In this document: positions 1 to 7,762 of the stretch, one piece after another | Layout of the letters: every line of letters begins with the position of its first letter | Position numbering within the stretch: the first letter of the stretch is position 1 | NCBI RefSeq assembly: GCF_004341165.1 | Contig: NZ_SLZR01000001.1 | Location: 1 to 64,000 of the forward strand | Length of the DNA: 64,000 bases | From: Reinekea marinisedimentorum | GTDB taxonomy: Bacteria > Pseudomonadota > Gammaproteobacteria > Pseudomonadales > Natronospirillaceae | Direction of reading: 5' to 3' | Notes under the pieces: generated by a model | What the model saw: only the letters and a program-made list of their open reading frames with translations | Database searches by the model: none | Told to the model about the DNA's origin: nothing | Program-made: the position numbers and the translations under genes

Positions 1-225
1 GTCTAATTCACTTCTTGCCGGGAGCGAAAAAGACGGAGTATTGCAGGTCACCTCCATTTTTTGAATGTGTGTCGCACTTAGTTTATGAATTCGGCCATCG
101 TAAAAGGGTGTTGAATCGTACGGCCTTGTTTTGCCTACGCCGTACAGCAACGCTGGTGCTCATTGACAACCTTAAGATTTAAACGGAAGCTAACCATTCC
201 ACTGAATGCAAACAGGCATAAATAC

Positions 226-960
226 ATGGAACAACCGTACAAACAAAAAATCGCCCTGTTCATCGATGCAGATAATGCACCCGCCAAAAAGTTTGAAGAC
301 GTTTTGAATGAAGTGGCCAAATATGGCGTTGTCAGTATCAGAAAGGCTTACGGCAACTGGAAGAAAGAGTCTATAAAACCCTGGGAAGAGCATCTGCACG
401 AATACGCGATACAGCCTGTTCAGCAGTACGATTTAGTCAAGGGCAAGAACGCTTCAGATATTGCATTGGTCATCGATGCAATGGATGTGCTGTACACTAA
501 AGATATCGACGTGATGTGTTTTGTTTCATCCGATTGCGATTTTACACCGATGGTGACCCGCGCACTGGCCGAAGGCAAAGTGGTACTCGGCTTTGGTGAA
601 CGTAAAACACCCGCCCCCTTCGTAAACGCCTGTTCTAAGTTTTTGTTTTTGGATGATGAAAACCAAAATGGTGAAGAGACGCTCAGCAGTTCGGTTAAAA
701 AGCAGAACAAGAATATCAAATCCAATACCAAGCTGATTAATCTGATCCGGCGCGCCATTCAGGCCACGGAAGATGAAAACGGTTGGGCACTGTTGGGCCC
801 GGTGGGTTCTCACATTTCCAATAAGGTTTCGTTCGATACCCGCAACTACGGTTACAAGAATTTAAGCAGCCTGATCAATGCGATTGACCTGTTTGAGTTG
901 AAGCGCGGACCGGGAAATTCCTATATGGTACGCGATATCCGAAAGAAGAAATCAAACTGA
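226..960 (+). CDS. NYN-domain ribonuclease-like protein with LOTUS/OST-HTH C-terminus
   Basis: A predicted cytoplasmic RNA-binding or RNA-cleaving protein of 244 aa. The N-terminal half is a NYN (PIN-like, LabA/DUF88) domain. It opens with the acidic strand [10 protein letters not shown], followed by the acidic motif [13 protein letters not shown] and then [10 protein letters not shown]; these Asp residues are the metal-site positions of the family. The last 70 residues (about 170-240: [25 protein letters not shown]) match the OST-HTH/LOTUS winged-helix fold, which binds RNA (family knowledge). A longer frame opens at a TTG at 163, but the ATG at 226 sits directly before the conserved NYN strand and is preferred. 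The VF530-type gene follows after 10 nt, so the two are probably co-transcribed. The RNA substrate is unknown. Confidence 0.85.
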   Translation: MEQPYKQKIALFIDADNAPAKKFEDVLNEVAKYGVVSIRKAYGNWKKESIKPWEEHLHEYAIQPVQQYDLVKGKNASDIALVIDAMDVLYTKDIDVMCFVSSDCDFTPMVTRALAEGKVVLGFGERKTPAPFVNACSKFLFLDDENQNGEETLSSSVKKQNKNIKSNTKLINLIRRAIQATEDENGWALLGPVGSHISNKVSFDTRNYGYKNLSSLINAIDLFELKRGPGNSYMVRDIRKKKSN

Positions 961-970
961 GTTAATATCA

Positions 971-1207
971 ATGAGTACCGAACAACCGAACAATCCGTTA
1001 CACGGTTTAACACTGGAAAACATACTGAAGCAGCTAGTCGAGCATTATGGCTGGGATGGTCTGGCCGCCCGCATTGATATTCGCTGCTTTAAGAGCGACC
1101 CATCGGTGAAGTCGTCACTGAAGTTTTTACGCAAAACAGGCTGGGCGCGGGATAAGGTTGAGAAGCTTTATGTAACGACGTTCAGTGGGGATAATCCCTG
1201 GCTTTAG
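971..1207 (+). CDS. VF530 family small DNA-binding protein (DUF2132)
   Basis: A 78-aa protein that matches the VF530/DUF2132 family along its whole length: [12 protein letters not shown], then [16 protein letters not shown], then [17 protein letters not shown]. The Vibrio founder has a small alpha-helical fold described as DNA-binding; the cellular role is not established. It starts 10 nt after the NYN-LOTUS stop codon, which suggests a two-gene operon in which both products touch nucleic acid. The functional link is inference. Confidence 0.85.
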   Translation: MSTEQPNNPLHGLTLENILKQLVEHYGWDGLAARIDIRCFKSDPSVKSSLKFLRKTGWARDKVEKLYVTTFSGDNPWL

Positions 1208-1285
1208 CGAGCCTGTTCCCGTAATTTTGACAACTTTATCTACCGGCTTCAGTTGTCATATACATGACTTATTTATTGCAATAAG

Positions 1286-1306
1286 AAAGGCCGCAACTGC
1301 GACCTT
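1286..1306 (-). terminator. Probable terminator of the lipoprotein gene
   Basis: On the minus strand, an 8-bp stem (AAGGTCGC/GCGGCCTT, one G-U pair) with a 4-nt loop is followed by a weak T-rich run. It lies about 80 nt past the lipoprotein stop codon. Its sequence is close to the trp terminator at 1941-1962. Confidence 0.5.
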
Positions 1307-1383
1307 AAATGTAGGCATACGTCAGCAAACGACTTCAAGTATGCTACAGCAATTAACTCGACTTAATACCTGTTTAATGCTTA

Positions 1384-1821
1384 TTAGTAATCGCATTCAG
1401 GAGTTAAGTCAGCTTCGATCATATTCGTCTTGACCATTGAAAAACTCTCACTACCCGTCGAGAACGTATACTTACTGCCCTCTGATGTGACCGTTACATT
1501 CTCGTCGTTATATTCACTATAAAATGTGCTACCAGAGACATGCGTTAGAGTATCTTCATCATCAAAAATCCAGTAACAATCATCGTAGTCATCATAACTA
1601 TCACCGGCGTAATCGAAGCTGGCAACAGAGCCATTTTCCCTAACTAAAATAAAATACTCATCAACTGTACCATCTTCATAACTATCAGAGTCATCATAAA
1701 CCCCTGCAAGGTCCTTAAGGCTAGTGATATCGGCAGATTCACCGCCACCACTTTCTGACCCACAGGAGGATAATGTAACCGCTGCAATTGCCAATGCGAC
1801 AGATAGAATTTTCTTTTCCAT
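1384..1821 (-). CDS. Small acidic lipoprotein, unknown function
   Basis: A 145-aa predicted lipoprotein. The start at 1821 is chosen because an AAGGAA ribosome-binding site stands just upstream and the protein then opens with a classic lipoprotein signal (MEKKILSVALAIAAVTLSSC, lipidated Cys at residue 20). Starting at 1866 would add 15 residues before that signal. The mature part is rich in Asp, Glu, Ser and Tyr, with a SGGGES linker after the Cys and a predicted beta-rich body (EYFILVRENGSVASFDY). Two Cys residues (in DDCYWIFDD and near the C-terminal PECDY) could form a disulfide. No family was recognised. It is monocistronic, between two minus-strand terminators. Confidence 0.7.
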   Translation of the reverse strand: MEKKILSVALAIAAVTLSSCGSESGGGESADITSLKDLAGVYDDSDSYEDGTVDEYFILVRENGSVASFDYAGDSYDDYDDCYWIFDDEDTLTHVSGSTFYSEYNDENVTVTSEGSKYTFSTGSESFSMVKTNMIEADLTPECDY

Positions 1822-1940
1822 TCCAATTATTTCCTTATTACAAGTTGGAATCGGGAAGTCTCCCACCTTGTCAGCATCAGGTCAATATATTGAATGGATA
1901 ATGTGCAGGCTGTGCAGATAATATGTAGAGAAAAATAAAA

Positions 1941-1962
1941 AAAGGCCGCCATGGCGACCTTA
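1941..1962 (-). terminator. Rho-independent terminator of the trpBA unit
   Basis: On the minus strand, a stem reading AAGGTCGCC/GGCGGCCTT is followed by an uninterrupted run of eight T. It lies about 50 nt past the trpA stop codon. Confidence 0.75.
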
Positions 1963-2014
1963 GTTTCTATATATGCACCTTATTGAATCAACAGACTCGA
2001 TCCCGACCCGAAAT

Positions 2015-2779
2015 TTAAGCCAACTCCGAATCCACCAACAGCTGCTTCATCTTCGCCGCCGCCTTCTCACTGCCTTCTTCCCGTTGCCATTCAATATATT
2101 TAGAACAGAACGCAGCAATTTCTGCGGTGCCGGTCAGCGCTTTTAAATCTTCTGCGGCGCGAACACCAAAGCCGATGGCAAGTGGCAAATCGGTATGCGC
2201 ACGAATGCGGGCAACGTAAGCTTCAAACTCTTCGCCCCATTGCGTTTGCTTACCGGTCACGCCCATGCGTGAAACCACGTAAATAAAACCGCGAGCAGAT
2301 GCGCAAATTTTTGCAACACGCTCTTCACTGGTGTTTGGCGTCACCATTAAAATAGGTGCAATGCCAAGTGCATCTAACTTAGGTAACCAGGGTTCAATTT
2401 GCTCAACAGGCATATCCGGAATAATCATGGCTTTAATGCCCGCAGCGGCGGCATCTTCAAACAGTTTTTCCAGGCCGTAGCGGTAAAGCGGGTTTAAATA
2501 GCTCATTAAGATGAACGTTGCCTGCGGGTGTTTTTTAGAAACCTTCGCAGCCAGTTCTAACGTCGCTTTTACGGAGCCGCCGGTTTTTAAGGCATCGTAA
2601 CAGGCGTTCACCAGGGTGTGGCCATCGGCCACCGGATCGCTGAACGGTACCTGCAATTCAATCATGGTGACGCCGGCTTCAACCAAGCCAGCAATGGCTT
2701 TTTCGTTTTCATCTAACGTTGGGAAGCCAACAACAGCGTGTGACATCACCTGCAATTTTTGATGCTGTGCTGGAATCAT
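2015..2779 (-). CDS. trpA: Tryptophan synthase alpha subunit, atypical
   Basis: The alpha subunit cleaves indole-3-glycerol phosphate to indole for TrpB. This 254-aa copy keeps the two catalytic acids: Glu41 in MIELQVPFSDP and Asp52 in PVADG, equivalent to E. coli Glu49 and Asp60. It also keeps the FIYVVSRMGVTG loop and the GFGV turn. The usual phosphate-binding GSAIV segment near the C-terminus is replaced by FCSKYIEW, and the N-terminus is about 8-10 residues shorter than E. coli TrpA. It overlaps trpB by one base (TAATG), so translation is coupled. The family is clear, but full alpha activity is doubtful. Other biosynthetic trp genes are not adjacent. Confidence 0.85.
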   Translation of the reverse strand: MIPAQHQKLQVMSHAVVGFPTLDENEKAIAGLVEAGVTMIELQVPFSDPVADGHTLVNACYDALKTGGSVKATLELAAKVSKKHPQATFILMSYLNPLYRYGLEKLFEDAAAAGIKAMIIPDMPVEQIEPWLPKLDALGIAPILMVTPNTSEERVAKICASARGFIYVVSRMGVTGKQTQWGEEFEAYVARIRAHTDLPLAIGFGVRAAEDLKALTGTAEIAAFCSKYIEWQREEGSEKAAAKMKQLLVDSELA

Positions 2780-4041
2780 TATTTCTCTCCCTTAGTTGCT
2801 TCTTCCAGTTCTTGTGCACGCTTGGCTTCGCGTTGCAGAAACTGTGTCCATTCCGGTTGCGGGAAGGCATGAGCGATGTTGAAAATGTCTTTATCGCCGC
2901 GGCCGGATAGATTGATGACGATGTGTTGATCGGGACTCATTTCCTTGGCACGTTTAAAGCCGCCAGCCAGTGCGTGAGAAGATTCCAGTGCGGGAATAAT
3001 GCCTTCGGTTTTCATCAGCAGTTTAAAGGCTTCAATCACTTCGGTATCGGTGGCGCTGTCGGCTGTGACACGGCCGGTACGCGACAGGTGCGATAGGATC
3101 GGTGACACGCCAACGTAATCGAGACCGGCGGCGATGGAATGGGTATCGCCCAACTGGCCGTCTTCGTCCTGCAGGAACAGGGTTTTGTAGCCTTGGGCAA
3201 TGCCGTCTTCGCCGGTATTCGGCAACATACGGATGGAGTGTTCGCCCGGCAGGAAAGAACGACCGCCGGCTTCTACGCCGATCAGCTGTACGCTTGTATC
3301 GTCTAAAAAGTTACTGAATGCGCCCATGGCGTTAGAGCCACCGCCCACGCAGGCACAGACGGCATCCGGCAGTCGGCCGATTTGATCCAGCGCCTGCTGT
3401 TTCATTTCCTGTGAGATCACGCTCTGGAAGTAAGTGACCAGCTCCGGGAACGGTGCAGGGCCACAGGCGGTGCCCAGCACATAGTGTGTGGTTTCAACGG
3501 TGGCGGCCCAGTCGCGCAGGGCTTCATCGAGCGCTTCCTTCAGGGTACGGGCACCGGTTTCTACGCCGACCACTTCTGCGCCCAGCTGACGCATCCAGAA
3601 GACGTTGGAATACTGACGTTCAATGTCGTCGGCACCCATGTAGATGGTGGCCTGTAACCCTAAACGGGCAGACATGATGGCGGTAGCCAGGCCGTGCTGA
3701 CCGGCACCGGTTTCGGCAATCACGCGCTTTTTACCCATGCGTTGTACCAGCAAGCCCTGGCCAAGTACGTTGTTGACCTTGTGTGCGCCGGAGTGGTTCA
3801 GGTCTTCACGCTTCAGCCAGATTTGAGCGCCGCCGAGCTCTTTGGAAAGACGACGCAGCGGTGTGAGTGGCGTTGGGCGGCCACTGAATTCCTGGCACAG
3901 GCCGACGTATTCCTGCCAGAAGCTTGGGTCGTCGCGCAGATCTGAAAACATTGTTTCCAGCTCCTGCAGTGCAGGGAGCAGAATTTCCGGCACGTATCGG
4001 CCGCCAAATTCACCAAAATAGCCTTCTTCGCTACGTATCAT
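2779..4041 (-). CDS. trpB: Tryptophan synthase beta subunit, atypical
   Basis: PLP enzyme joining indole and serine to give tryptophan. The 420-aa protein has the TrpB landmarks: GYFGEFGGRYVPE at the N-terminus, the PLP lysine in HSGAHKVNNVLGQ, the catalytic Glu in ETGAGQHG, the phosphate-cup GGGSNAMG, and the C-terminal SGRGDKD. Two normally very conserved segments differ: the usual GPHPFP is GPAPFP, and the usual GLDYPGVGPEH is GLDYVGVSPILSH. This pattern, together with the altered partner TrpA, recalls the chlamydial-type TrpBA (comparison from memory). It is the first gene of a two-gene minus-strand unit. No attenuator or leader peptide was identified upstream, where two giant inverted repeats sit. 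Confidence 0.88.
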   Translation of the reverse strand: MIRSEEGYFGEFGGRYVPEILLPALQELETMFSDLRDDPSFWQEYVGLCQEFSGRPTPLTPLRRLSKELGGAQIWLKREDLNHSGAHKVNNVLGQGLLVQRMGKKRVIAETGAGQHGLATAIMSARLGLQATIYMGADDIERQYSNVFWMRQLGAEVVGVETGARTLKEALDEALRDWAATVETTHYVLGTACGPAPFPELVTYFQSVISQEMKQQALDQIGRLPDAVCACVGGGSNAMGAFSNFLDDTSVQLIGVEAGGRSFLPGEHSIRMLPNTGEDGIAQGYKTLFLQDEDGQLGDTHSIAAGLDYVGVSPILSHLSRTGRVTADSATDTEVIEAFKLLMKTEGIIPALESSHALAGGFKRAKEMSPDQHIVINLSGRGDKDIFNIAHAFPQPEWTQFLQREAKRAQELEEATKGEK

Positions 4042-4082
4042 TCTCTATTTTCCTCTTCGACAGAGCTTTGTGCTTTCGTTAC

Positions 4083-4194
4083 GGTTTGCTGCCGGATCAT
4101 CTTTTTACAGGACGCTCAAGTACATCCTTGTATCGCTCAACCTCGCACATCCATGTGCTCAAATGCCTGTAAAAAGATGATCCGGCAGCAAACC
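4083..4194. repeat. Giant inverted repeat element E1 (29-bp perfect arms)
   Basis: Arms 4083-4111 and 4166-4194 are exact reverse complements over 29 bp. The 54-nt core, read on the minus strand, contains a GCACATGGATGTGC mini-hairpin, the spacer GAGGTTGAGCG, a second imperfect mini-hairpin and TTGAGCG. The core is almost identical to that of E2 (4258-4368) but inverted, while the arms share nothing with E2. It lies 40 nt upstream of trpB in the trpB/tetR divergent region. No ORF or T-run is associated, so it is not a simple terminator. Confidence 0.9.
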
Positions 4195-4257
4195 TCTATT
4201 CAGTGCCATTAGCAAGCTTCCAACTAAATGTATAACGTGCCAAACATGCTTCACTAA

Positions 4258-4368
4258 GGCTGGTAATCGGTGCGGCTTTCAATGGGCATCCGAGCACATG
4301 GATGTGCGAGGTTGAGCGCTACATGGATGTACTTGAGCGACCATTGAAAGCCGCACCGATTGCCAGCC
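4258..4368. repeat. Giant inverted repeat element E2 (28-bp arms)
   Basis: Arms 4258-4285 and 4341-4368 pair over 28 bp with one mismatch. The 55-nt core carries two mini-hairpins built on ACATGGATGT, separated by GAGGTTGAGCG and closed by CTTGAGCG. It lies 63 bp from E1 and in opposite core orientation. The arm sequence is unrelated to the arms of E1 and E3. Confidence 0.9.
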
Positions 4369-4400
4369 TAACCACCGACCTTAACTTTCCCGTGACTTTA

Positions 4401-4415
4401 ACTAAACGGTTTAGT
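4401..4415. promoter_or_regulatory. TetR operator palindrome
   Basis: A perfect 7-1-7 palindrome (ACTAAAC-G-GTTTAGT) lies 20-50 bp upstream of the candidate tetR start codons. Its size and place are typical for TetR autoregulation. It is extended by near-symmetric ACTTT/AAAGT flanks. Confidence 0.8.
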
Positions 4416-4435
4416 AAAGTTTGCGCCAGATATTC

Positions 4436-4912
4436 ATGAGATTCAAGACCGAAATGGCGCAAAATTCAAAAAAACTGCAAATCGCCGAATCTGCCCTGCC
4501 CCTGTTCCTGGAAAACGGCATTAAAGGCACCTCAGTCGATATGGTGGTGAAGGCTTCGGGCGTGTCCAAGCCTACGGTATACAACCACTTTCCGGATAAA
4601 AGCTCGCTGCTGCACTACACACTGCAATGCTGGCTGGAAGACCAGCCGAAGCCCACGTTTGATGCCGCCGATGAGGATACCCTACTCTCGCAAATTGAAA
4701 ACCAATGGTTAACAACGGCCGCCACCCGGCTATACGGCCTGTTCATGGGTGAAGGCAACCGAGCGCCGGAGGCCCGGGAACTTTTCAGTACAGTGTATGA
4801 TCAAACCCGAAGAGAACTGCTCGCTGCATGGGCTGCTGCCCATAACCAACCCAATGAAGGGTGGCAAGCAACGGTAAGTCATCTTATCTTCAACAGAACA
4901 CTCTACGCTTAG
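4436..4912 (+). CDS. TetR family transcriptional regulator
   Basis: A DNA-binding repressor of about 158 aa. Residues 10-60 form the TetR helix-turn-helix (AESALPLFLENGIKGTSVDM, then VSKPTVYNHFPDKSSLL). The ligand domain is short: most TetR proteins are 190-210 aa and this one ends soon after a third predicted helix (LLAAWAAAHNQPNEG). No ribosome-binding site decides the start; the ATG at 4454 (MAQNSKKLQ) is equally possible. The palindrome at 4401-4415 argues for self-control, and the MipA-like porin 38 nt downstream is the probable co-regulated partner. The inducer is unknown. Confidence 0.85.
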   Translation: MRFKTEMAQNSKKLQIAESALPLFLENGIKGTSVDMVVKASGVSKPTVYNHFPDKSSLLHYTLQCWLEDQPKPTFDAADEDTLLSQIENQWLTTAATRLYGLFMGEGNRAPEARELFSTVYDQTRRELLAAWAAAHNQPNEGWQATVSHLIFNRTLYA

Positions 4913-4950
4913 TAGAAACTGTGCAGCAGACGATTTCAGGGATCAACACT

Positions 4951-5712
4951 ATGCGCGTCATACTTTCATTGCTGGCAGCCCTATTGCCGGTGCTCAGCGT
5001 TGCCGAAACTGGCTGGTCTGTCGGGCTAATTTCAGCCAGTGCCGATAACTACGAAAGCGATGCCGAAAGCCAGCTGTTGTTCCCTCCGATCATTCACGCA
5101 GATGATAAAGATTTTCTGTTTATACCCAACGTTCAATACGACTGGCAACAATGGTCCGCCGGGCTTACCGGCATCAGCTGGCACAGCAAAGAGGTTGAAA
5201 ACAAACCCACCACCACCGTCAAGATTGGTTATCCTTTCTCGTACATTGATGTTTCCGGCGGTGAAGGTTTTAAACGCTACGGCGTTCGTGCCGGCACCCA
5301 ATACGATGACGGCTTTATCGGCCAGTTGAATCTGACCGGCGGGCCGCTCGATTACATATTGCAGCAGGGTTTTGGCGAGCGCGACGATCAGTTTGGCCAA
5401 ACCGTTCGATTATCCGCACCGGTTTATTTCAGTGAAGGTCGCCCTTCCGTGTTTGCCAATGCATCACTCACCCTGAATAACGCCGAACTGGAGCAGCATA
5501 ATCTAGACCTTGATTATGCTCTGAGCGAAGATAACTACCTGCACCCGGCGATCGGTGTGTTTGGTTTTTACGATTTCACTGCCAAGCTCTCGATTTTCCA
5601 GTCATTTGAATTGCGGTTAAACAGCAATAAACTGGTTGACGAAGTAGACGATATGAAACGGTTAAGCTTCAACTATGTCACTGTGCTGACCTATAAATTT
5701 GGTAACGAATAG
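4951..5712 (+). CDS. MipA/OmpV family outer membrane protein
   Basis: A predicted outer-membrane beta-barrel of 253 aa. The start at 4951 gives a clean signal peptide (MRVILSLLAALLPVLSVAET, cleavage near residue 18); the frame is open 90 nt further upstream but without a signal. The mature protein alternates aromatic and polar residues in amphipathic strands, and its C-terminal strand is LTYKFGNE. Spacing and content fit the MipA/OmpV family (MltA-interacting scaffold or porin-like proteins). It follows tetR closely, and the Nudix gene begins at the very next base after its stop codon, so these three genes probably form one operon. The substrate, if any, is unknown. Confidence 0.7.
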   Translation: MRVILSLLAALLPVLSVAETGWSVGLISASADNYESDAESQLLFPPIIHADDKDFLFIPNVQYDWQQWSAGLTGISWHSKEVENKPTTTVKIGYPFSYIDVSGGEGFKRYGVRAGTQYDDGFIGQLNLTGGPLDYILQQGFGERDDQFGQTVRLSAPVYFSEGRPSVFANASLTLNNAELEQHNLDLDYALSEDNYLHPAIGVFGFYDFTAKLSIFQSFELRLNSNKLVDEVDDMKRLSFNYVTVLTYKFGNE

Positions 5713-6447
5713 ATGGATGTTTTTGAAATAACTTTTAACCCGTTCAACGGTGCTGAAGTTTCACATACCGGCAAGACCATTTGTGATCAGTCGATTAACA
5801 ATTTGCTCATGGCCATGCGCGAATTAAATAAAGATTTAATCTGGCTGACCATCAGTATTGAAAACGCTTACGCCATTCCGTTACTGACCAGCGCCGGTTT
5901 CGTTTTTCACATCTGTCAGGAAGATAAAATCACGTTAATCCATCGCCTCACCGATGGCGCACTGGCACCTTTTGCACCCACCCATACCGTCGGCGTTGGT
6001 GGTTTTGTGCAACGTGAAAATGGTGATGTTCTGCTGATTCGCGACCGAATGATGAACGGCAAAGGTTTTAAACTACCCGGTGGTTATGTCGATGCCGGCG
6101 AAGGAATAGAACAGGCCGCCCAACGCGAAGTGTTTGAGGAAACCGGCATCCATGCTGCTTTTGATAGCCTGGTCGGCATGGTTTCTAAGCACCCGCATCA
6201 GTTCAACAAAACCAATCTCTATATCATTTGTGCGCTCAACCCGAGCAGCTTTGAAATAAATATTCAGGACACAATGGAAATTGAAACTGCTGTGTGGATG
6301 AGGCCGGCAGACTTTATTGCCGACAACGACAGCAGCCGTTTCCATCGCCACCTGGTAGAAAGCCTGATCGATAAAAATGGTTTGGGAAAAAACAGTTTTA
6401 GGTTTGAATTTCAATCGCAAGCGATGCGGGAAATGTTTTTAATTTAG
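5713..6447 (+). CDS. Nudix hydrolase, two-domain type
   Basis: A 244-aa protein that hydrolyses a nucleoside-diphosphate-linked compound. The Nudix box is intact: G-x5-E-x7-REVFEETGI at about residues 122-144. The first 90 residues (WLTISIENAYAIPLLTSAGFVFHI) form an N-terminal domain like that of the NUDT6/plant Nudix group, which distinguishes it from housekeeping MutT. The start codon follows the stop of the MipA-like gene with no gap (TAGATG), so translation is probably coupled. The substrate cannot be read from sequence. Confidence 0.88.
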   Translation: MDVFEITFNPFNGAEVSHTGKTICDQSINNLLMAMRELNKDLIWLTISIENAYAIPLLTSAGFVFHICQEDKITLIHRLTDGALAPFAPTHTVGVGGFVQRENGDVLLIRDRMMNGKGFKLPGGYVDAGEGIEQAAQREVFEETGIHAAFDSLVGMVSKHPHQFNKTNLYIICALNPSSFEINIQDTMEIETAVWMRPADFIADNDSSRFHRHLVESLIDKNGLGKNSFRFEFQSQAMREMFLI

Positions 6448-6460
6448 TGCAGCTTCAATT

Positions 6461-7762
6461 TTATTCTTCGCCGTACATCTGCACCTGATTTTTCCCTTTA
6501 TGCTTGGCGGCATACATGGCAAGGTCGGCGTGAATCAGCAGCGTTTCCAGATTACTGCCATGCTCAGGAAAACAGGCACCGCCCACACTGACACCAATTT
6601 CACAAAGCGCCTGCTGCACACGGAACGGCTGAGCCGTGGCTTCCACTAAGGTATTGGCAACCTTTATGACGTCTTCCTGTGTAATGACATTACGCAGTGT
6701 CAGTACAAACTCATCACCACCAACACGGTAGAGCCTGAAATCATTCGCACCGGTTAACGACAACCGCCCAATCGCACGGTTACCAAAAGCACTCAACAAC
6801 TCATCACCAATGGAATGCCCCTTGGTATCGTTAACCGCTTTAAAATCATCAAGATCACAAAACAGAATACAAAAGGGTTCACCCTCTTCAATCAACCGTT
6901 CAACATCATTGTGAAACTTGTGGCGGTTGGGCAGCTCTGTAACTTTATCGAAGTAAGCCAGCCGGCGCTGTCGGGAGTTTGATGTTCGCAACATGGCTCT
7001 CATGGTATCGAGCGATTGCGCCAGATCGACAAGTTCTTCGTCGGCCAGCAGCTTTATTTTTTCATCATAGTTCTGCAACCCGACCTGATGCGCTCGGGTG
7101 GCAAGGTACTGCAGCGGCTTCAACAGGTAACGGGTAATGGCATAGTTGTAATAGAAGCTGGTGGCAACCACCAGAGCCGCAGCGAGCAGCAAAATAATAC
7201 TCAGCTGCGTAATAAAATCATTGCTCATGTCTTCAAACTGAGAGGCAATTTTACTTTCAACAACCTGCTTTGAATCCAGGCTGACAATCGCCACAACATA
7301 ACCCAGCTGCACAGACTGGCTGGCCACCGGGTGGACAAACAGCAGATCGTCTCCAAACGGCAACGAGCTGATCATTTGTAACGGCGTGGTCTTTATCAGC
7401 TGCAGCAGTGCAACCTCATCTTCAACGGTTTGGTTAAGATTCACCAACAGCCTTGAGTCGTTATCGAAAATAAAAACGTTAGAAACTTCGCGGTTACGGG
7501 CAACCGATTTCAGAATTATTTCCATTTCGTTGAAATCGTAATTGTAAATAGGATTGAACAGGCTTGATGCCATTGAATCCATCAAAATAGAAACCTTCTG
7601 TCGCACCTCTGCATCGAGCGCGGCATCCACGGATTCAACAATTAATACCTGCTGATTTTTACTGACCTGAAAAAAGGCAAAAACAGACAGGCCCATAATC
7701 GCAAATACCGATACGATCATGACCAGCAGGTAAAATTGCTTTATACGTGTACTTAGTTTCAT
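6461..7762 (-). CDS. Membrane diguanylate cyclase with HAMP
   Basis: A 433-aa enzyme predicted to make cyclic-di-GMP. It has one membrane segment at about 10-32, a periplasmic sensor of about 150 aa, a second membrane segment at about 186-208, HAMP at about 210-260, and a GGDEF domain to the end. The active site reads VGGDEF and is intact. The product-inhibition I-site (RxxD five residues before GGDEF) is absent, as ANDF occupies it. Its start overlaps the stop of the PhnD-like gene by 4 bp (ATGA), so it is the second gene of a coupled pair. I infer that the periplasmic binding protein feeds a signal to its sensor domain. Confidence 0.9.
   Translation of the reverse strand: MKLSTRIKQFYLLVMIVSVFAIMGLSVFAFFQVSKNQQVLIVESVDAALDAEVRQKVSILMDSMASSLFNPIYNYDFNEMEIILKSVARNREVSNVFIFDNDSRLLVNLNQTVEDEVALLQLIKTTPLQMISSLPFGDDLLFVHPVASQSVQLGYVVAIVSLDSKQVVESKIASQFEDMSNDFITQLSIILLLAAALVVATSFYYNYAITRYLLKPLQYLATRAHQVGLQNYDEKIKLLADEELVDLAQSLDTMRAMLRTSNSRQRRLAYFDKVTELPNRHKFHNDVERLIEEGEPFCILFCDLDDFKAVNDTKGHSIGDELLSAFGNRAIGRLSLTGANDFRLYRVGGDEFVLTLRNVITQEDVIKVANTLVEATAQPFRVQQALCEIGVSVGGACFPEHGSNLETLLIHADLAMYAAKHKGKNQVQMYGEE

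Noticed and set aside
1-225. Gene at the left window edge
   Set aside because: No frame with a start codon or protein features is convincing before 226.
4083-4368. Classical IS element or MITE with target duplications
   Set aside because: There is no transposase, the arms differ between copies, and I could not see flanking direct duplications.
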